Assembly (NCBI RefSeq): GCF_016859285.1
Contig: NW_024401811.1
Location: forward strand, 122,501 to 186,500
DNA: 64,000 bases
Direction: 5' to 3'
DNA from: Xiphias gladius
Lineage: Eukaryota > Chordata > Actinopteri > Istiophoriformes > Xiphiidae
The notes under the pieces are model-generated. The model saw only the letters and a program-made list of their open reading frames with translations. It was not told where the DNA came from and did no database searches. The translations under genes and the position numbers were made by a program. Each line of letters begins with the position of its first letter. Positions within the stretch are counted from its first letter, which is position 1. Shown here in pieces: positions 59,845 through 64,000 of the stretch.

Positions 59845-60554
59845 GATTCACCTGTAGGGGGTGGGGCCACAGAAAAACACCAGGGTCGTGTTCTGAAAAC
59901 GGTGTGCACCATTTTGCTACAGTTTCTGGGTTGAACAACATGTGTCCATGACAGCGTGCAATAGGCTTTCTGGTCCGTTTTCTCTCGTTTGGTGAGTGTG
60001 TCAGAGCTCTAACCCAATCAGCAGCAAAGTATATAAACCCCGCTGTGATGATGATACCTGCAGTGGGCAGAGCCAAACAACACCTGAACCTCAAATTTAA
60101 CTCTAAGTTATGACTTTAAAAATCTATATTTTTTTTAGTCTAAATAAAGACTAAAGGTCAGCTATGATTTTTTAATTCTAAATCCTCATATGATGATAAG
60201 TCTAAATTACAACCTTTAGGTCTAAACGATGTCTTTTTATGTGTTGAGACTTGAGTCTGATCAGAATGACATACTAGCGCCAGTATAGCAGGGATAGTGT
60301 AAAATATGTCCGAGGTTTCTTTTGATGTCAAATCTGTAGTTCCAGCCTGAAGGTTTTGAGTGTAGAACAATAGCAGTCTCTTCCCAAATTACTTGTGTTT
60401 TTTATTTACAGACCAAAAGAGTGAAAATGTTGCTTCTGAGTTTATTGTTGTTTTCAGCTGACAGAGCCTCACAGACTCTCAGAACAGCAGAGTGACTCAT
60501 CTTCTCCAACACAAAAGATCTTTGGTGCAGCTCAGAGAAGCAGGAAGTGACTCA

Positions 60555-60555
60555 T

Positions 60556-60592
<37 letters not shown>

Positions 60593-60605
60593 GACAGACA
60601 GGCAG
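60555..60605 (+). repeat. (CA)n then (GACA)n microsatellite
   Basis: CA run of about 34 bp followed by GACA/GGCA tetramers in the first gsn intron. Confidence 0.93.
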
Positions 60606-61120
60606 GTAGAGGCTGTTTGATTACATCTGAGGAAATTTAAATAAACAGTTTGAATGACATAATGAAGCAGCTTCACAAACACACCAGGCAACCATTAAAA
60701 ACCCCACAGTCTGTAAATGCCTCATCAGGGACTGAAACTGCTCCAGGATCAGATTTATAAAAGTACAAAATGAAGATGTGAAACTGAGCTAATAGAAGAG
60801 TAATTTCAGCTGGACAGAGAGGAAACAAACAGGATTTATTCATGAGAGGATGAACAGAAACTAATGACACTGTAATGAAGATGACAAAGAGTTTCAGTCT
60901 GATCCGCAGTAAAAATCACAAACTTCATCTGTCTTCTGTGGTTTTAACCTCCGTTTGTTCCAGAGTGGGGAAAGAGAGTCTGAACCAGTTTGGGACCTAA
61001 ACCTGGACGTGAGGTTTCAGACATTTACAGACCAAACTATGACTTCAGTCATTAAAACACAGACTGATGGTAAATAGTCAGGAGCAGCAGGTTTAAAAGC
61101 GAAATCAAATGAAAACTCAC

Positions 61121-61235
61121 CGTTTGCGTTTGTTGGACGTTGTGTGAAGCTGGATGGAAACTGCTGCAGACAAACGAAGGCTGAGCTCCACCTGAGACAC
61201 TGGCTGTGGGGGAGGGGTTGCAGGTAGCTTTACCT
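61121..61235 (-). promoter_or_regulatory. gsn: Candidate gsn noncoding first exon and promoter
   Basis: A strong minus-strand donor (ACG|GTGAGT) ends at 61121, and the next coding piece has an acceptor at 59852 (CTACAG|GTGAATC before ATG 59844). The sequence 61121-61235 is GC-richer than its surroundings and has no gsn-frame ATG, as expected of a 5' UTR exon. The 5' boundary is a guess. Confidence 0.5.
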
Positions 61236-61239
61236 TTCT

Positions 61240-61858
61240 AGTTCCACCTCACCCCTCTCCGTTCTGGAGCAGAGCAGTCACACCCAGTTAATCCACGACC
61301 AGCCTGAACAACAGCTGCTGCTGCTGAAACCACAGAGACATTTACTCTGTTATGTAAAATGAATAATAATAAACTTTGTTTGTTAAGCACCTTTCATTCG
61401 AATCTCACCAATATTCAATATGCAGCTTCAAGAAACATTTTCAGACTTTTCTTTTTATATTGATTTTAAGTTTGTTTTATTCAAATGTTTCACCTCAGTT
61501 TTATTGTATTTTAAATTGTGTCATCAGTTAAACTGTTGCAACCATCTTTTATCCCACAATAAACTGGAAAAGGCTTCATAATCAGATCCAGGATACAAAA
61601 ATATTCAGTTCGATGAATACGTCTTCATGTCACTGCATGTCTCCTCCTCTGCTCTGCTTTATCTTTCTGTGCGTTTGATGCTGTAGTGCTGAGACAGTGG
61701 AGTTTAAACCTATGTCATCAAACTGACTGTAAAATAGACATTTGGTCTAAAGCTGTTCAACTGTTTGTGACGTGTTCAGATGCGACAACAAGAGAGAGAA
61801 TGATGTTCGGTGTTCAGAGCTGTAAAACAGCAGGAAGGGAAATGAGATGATGAAGAAG
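61240..61858. other. gsn upstream flank, nothing recognised
   Basis: AT-rich sequence without exons or clear elements; it may include gsn regulatory sequence. Confidence 0.4.
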
Positions 61859-61860
61859 GG

Positions 61861-61898
61861 GTCTAGGTCTGGGTCTGGGTCTGGGTCTGGGTCTGGGC
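61861..61898 (+). repeat. (GGTCTG)n hexanucleotide repeat
   Basis: About six perfect GGTCTG units; the minus strand would read Asp-Pro repeats, but no gene is apparent. Confidence 0.9.
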
Positions 61899-62065
61899 AG
61901 AGATCTGCTATTTGTTTGTTTGTCGCTCTTTCTTTGTGCATGGATTTATGAACCATTTCTCTTGATACTCTAAACTTATACTCAGATGTTAAAGTGGGAT
62001 TTGGCAGGTGGAGGAACCCTAAGTTCTGTTGTAGCACAGGAAGACGGGGGGTAGGGGGGGAGTCT

Positions 62066-62134
62066 AAACTTGGTTGTGATTGGCCAGTGCCCATTCCCCA
62101 GAACGGGGCTCACTGGCCAATCACAACCAAGTTT
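62066..62134. repeat. Perfect 24-bp inverted repeat with 21-bp spacer
   Basis: Arms 62066-62089 and 62111-62134 are exact reverse complements, built on the word ACTGGCCAATCACAACCAAG. A 22/24 copy of one arm occurs at 42159-42182, so the word belongs to a dispersed element. Confidence 0.9.
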
Positions 62135-62883
62135 GTGGATGGCGTATCTCCATGGCATCAGCTGGAAGAGGCTGCAGCACATGAAAAATGAACTCGCCTG
62201 ACATTATCATGTATGAAACTGCCAATCACATTTAATTACTTATGCATCGAGGACGCCGGAACGCGGTTCCGGATCGTTCCATCCCAGTTTAACCCCTGAT
62301 TATACCGTCTCTACTTGTTGTTTATGTGGGAAGCAGCAGATACAGTAAGAAATGACTCCTATGTTGCTTCGTTAACGTTTTGTGAGAAAGATGATGAATA
62401 AAGAAAAAAATGCTGTTAATAACAAGTAAGAAAATGATTCTGAGGAACTGGGGGGGAAATGGCATCGCAGGACCAACGGGTAAAAAAAATAAAATAAAAT
62501 CACTGAACAAATCTTCCTCATTGAAAAACTGACAGATACATTGAGACCAGAAGAAGAACAATGCGAAGAAAAATGGCGACATGAGAACAGATCTGCAAAT
62601 CAGTCATCAAAAATGAAAATGTCTCAGAAAAATGTGAAGGAATTTACTAAATGTATTTGTGTTACTGTAAATATCAATAAAGATCAGAGTGAAAAACCGT
62701 GACATAGATCCACCTAAATCCAAACTAAGAGAAACAAGAGATTCAGAGGGAACAGACCAGCACTGCTCGTATCGATCATATAACCGAGTCCCTGTCCAGT
62801 CTCACAGTGGACAGGGACGAAGCTGATGATCCTTCACTGGTCTCAGGTCAAAGGTTTCAGTGGTGGGAGACGTGCTAAAACCA

Positions 62884-63270
62884 CACTGTAAAAATACTCT
62901 GTTACAAGTAAAAGTCCTACATTCAAATTTTACTTGAGTAAAAGTACAGAAGTATGAACAGTACCATACATTCGAGTCTTAAAAATAAAAGCAGTCATTA
63001 TGTAGAAAAACTGGCCCAGGGACTGTCCCAGTCTGTTAATCAAGATGCATCATATTATCAAGCTCATCATTGGTTTTTATGTAAAATCTTAATCTTTAAA
63101 GTAACAACTTCACCTGTTAAATAAATGTAGAGTATAAAGTACAATATTTCCCTCTGAGATGTAGTGAAGTAGAAGTATAAAGTGGCAGAAAACAGAAATA
63201 CTCAGGTAAAGTGCAAGTACCTCAAACTTGTACTTAAGTGCAGTATTTGAGTACTTAGTTACATTCCACC
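62884..63270 (+). mobile_element. Short nonautonomous element, copy B
   Basis: Starts with ACTGTAAAAATACTCTGTTACAAG and ends with TTTGAGTACTTAGTTACATTCC, with internal TTGAGTAAAAGTACAGAAG. The ends are roughly inverted. Related to 22055-22330. A common type of short element in fish genomes; noncoding. Confidence 0.65.
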
Positions 63271-64000
63271 ATGTATAACCTGTTTAACAGTTTGTAAGGA
63301 GCTGAGGATCACTGAACACCAAAAATGTACTTTATAAACCTTTTTTGTTATTTAATTAATCACTAATTTAACTATTTAATTCTGTGTTTTACATAATATT
63401 GCAATGGTCTGCACAACTTTAGAACCTTTAGCTTATTATTGTTATTGTTCCAATTATTCTGTTAGAACAACCACGTTGAAAACTCTACCAACACATTACA
63501 GGGCTGGTTTTAGAGTATTTTTCAGTAAATAAATGAATGTCCTTAAAGGGGTGAACATGTGTGTTGAGCTGTAACTAAACGATGTGACTGTACTGTGATG
63601 AAACACATCAGTGCCGGTGCTGATGTTCACATTTCTTACCAAAGTTAGAAAAATCTGCATTTCATGGGTTGAAAATGACTCAACACGCCATCTCCTGTTT
63701 AAATCCTCCTGAACATTTCAAGGCCAATGCTGACATAGAGTCAACCTTTCAATATTTCTATTAAAAAAAAAAGAGTTAAAGCACTCAAATCAGAGGGGGG
63801 CGGCCCACCTGCCCCAGCACCCGTCCTTGAGTGGGAGTCTGTGATAGCAACACACTGCTATGTACGTTTGCAATCAGCATTTTTCAGAGAGAGCTATTTC
63901 AGCTACACGCTTGTTTCTGAGAGCTCTGGTTTGGGGCGTTACTGGGTCTGGAGCCAACGGCTGGAACAGATACAGCTCAGGACCACCACGGTCCTCCACC
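63271..64000. other. Flank, no gene recognised
   Basis: AT-rich then GC-richer from about 63780. No exon could be supported. The final 200 bp (from 63790) may be the edge of an interspersed repeat or of another gene outside the window. Confidence 0.4.

Overview
This is a vertebrate nuclear window, almost certainly from a spiny-rayed (percomorph-type) teleost. The reasons are GT-AG introns, long CA/TG microsatellites, CpG-bearing first exons, and a typical teleost mobile-element load: Tc1-like elements, a Penelope-like element, LINE reverse-transcriptase fragments and short inverted-repeat elements. There are no bacterial operons, rRNA, tRNA or CRISPR arrays that I can see.

Three protein-coding genes can be assembled exon by exon with intact splice phases. 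(1) phf19, + strand, CDS 3226-10446, 13 coding exons, 568 residues: a Polycomb-like PRC2 accessory protein (Tudor, two PHD fingers, winged helix, C-terminal chromo-like tail). (2) dab2ip, + strand, CDS 13839-48019, 22 coding exons in the longest form, 1217 residues: a SynGAP-family Ras GTPase-activating scaffold (PH, C2, RasGAP, proline-rich region, coiled coil), with a clear second first exon at 16959 and a probable third promoter near 25500-25804. (3) gsn, - strand, CDS 59844-50376, 18 coding exons, 725 residues: a six-domain cytoplasmic gelsolin that severs and caps actin filaments. dab2ip and gsn converge tail to tail, with poly(A) signals about 190 bp apart. All three genes lie in one human region (9q33), so the window is a rearranged, compacted piece of that block.

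Layout: 1-1430 AT-rich flank; 1.43-10.45 kb phf19; 10.45-13.8 kb 3' UTR and intergenic; 13.8-50.1 kb dab2ip, whose largest introns (16.8-21.7, 24-34.5 and 41.3-43.8 kb) hold most of the mobile DNA; 50.3-61.2 kb gsn; 61.2-64 kb gsn upstream flank with short repeats. The three products act in different places (chromatin, plasma-membrane Ras/TNF signalling, actin cytoskeleton), and nothing suggests a shared pathway.

No new biological system was found. The most unusual observations are a perfect 32-bp hairpin in a dab2ip intron, decayed tandem copies of the exon 9/intron boundary in dab2ip, TG-repeat splice acceptors, paired Cys-to-Ser changes at the gelsolin domain-2 disulfide, and a deleted Tc1-like element inside the dab2ip 3' UTR. 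All exon coordinates were worked out by hand from splice consensus, reading phase and remembered family sequences; no alignment was run.
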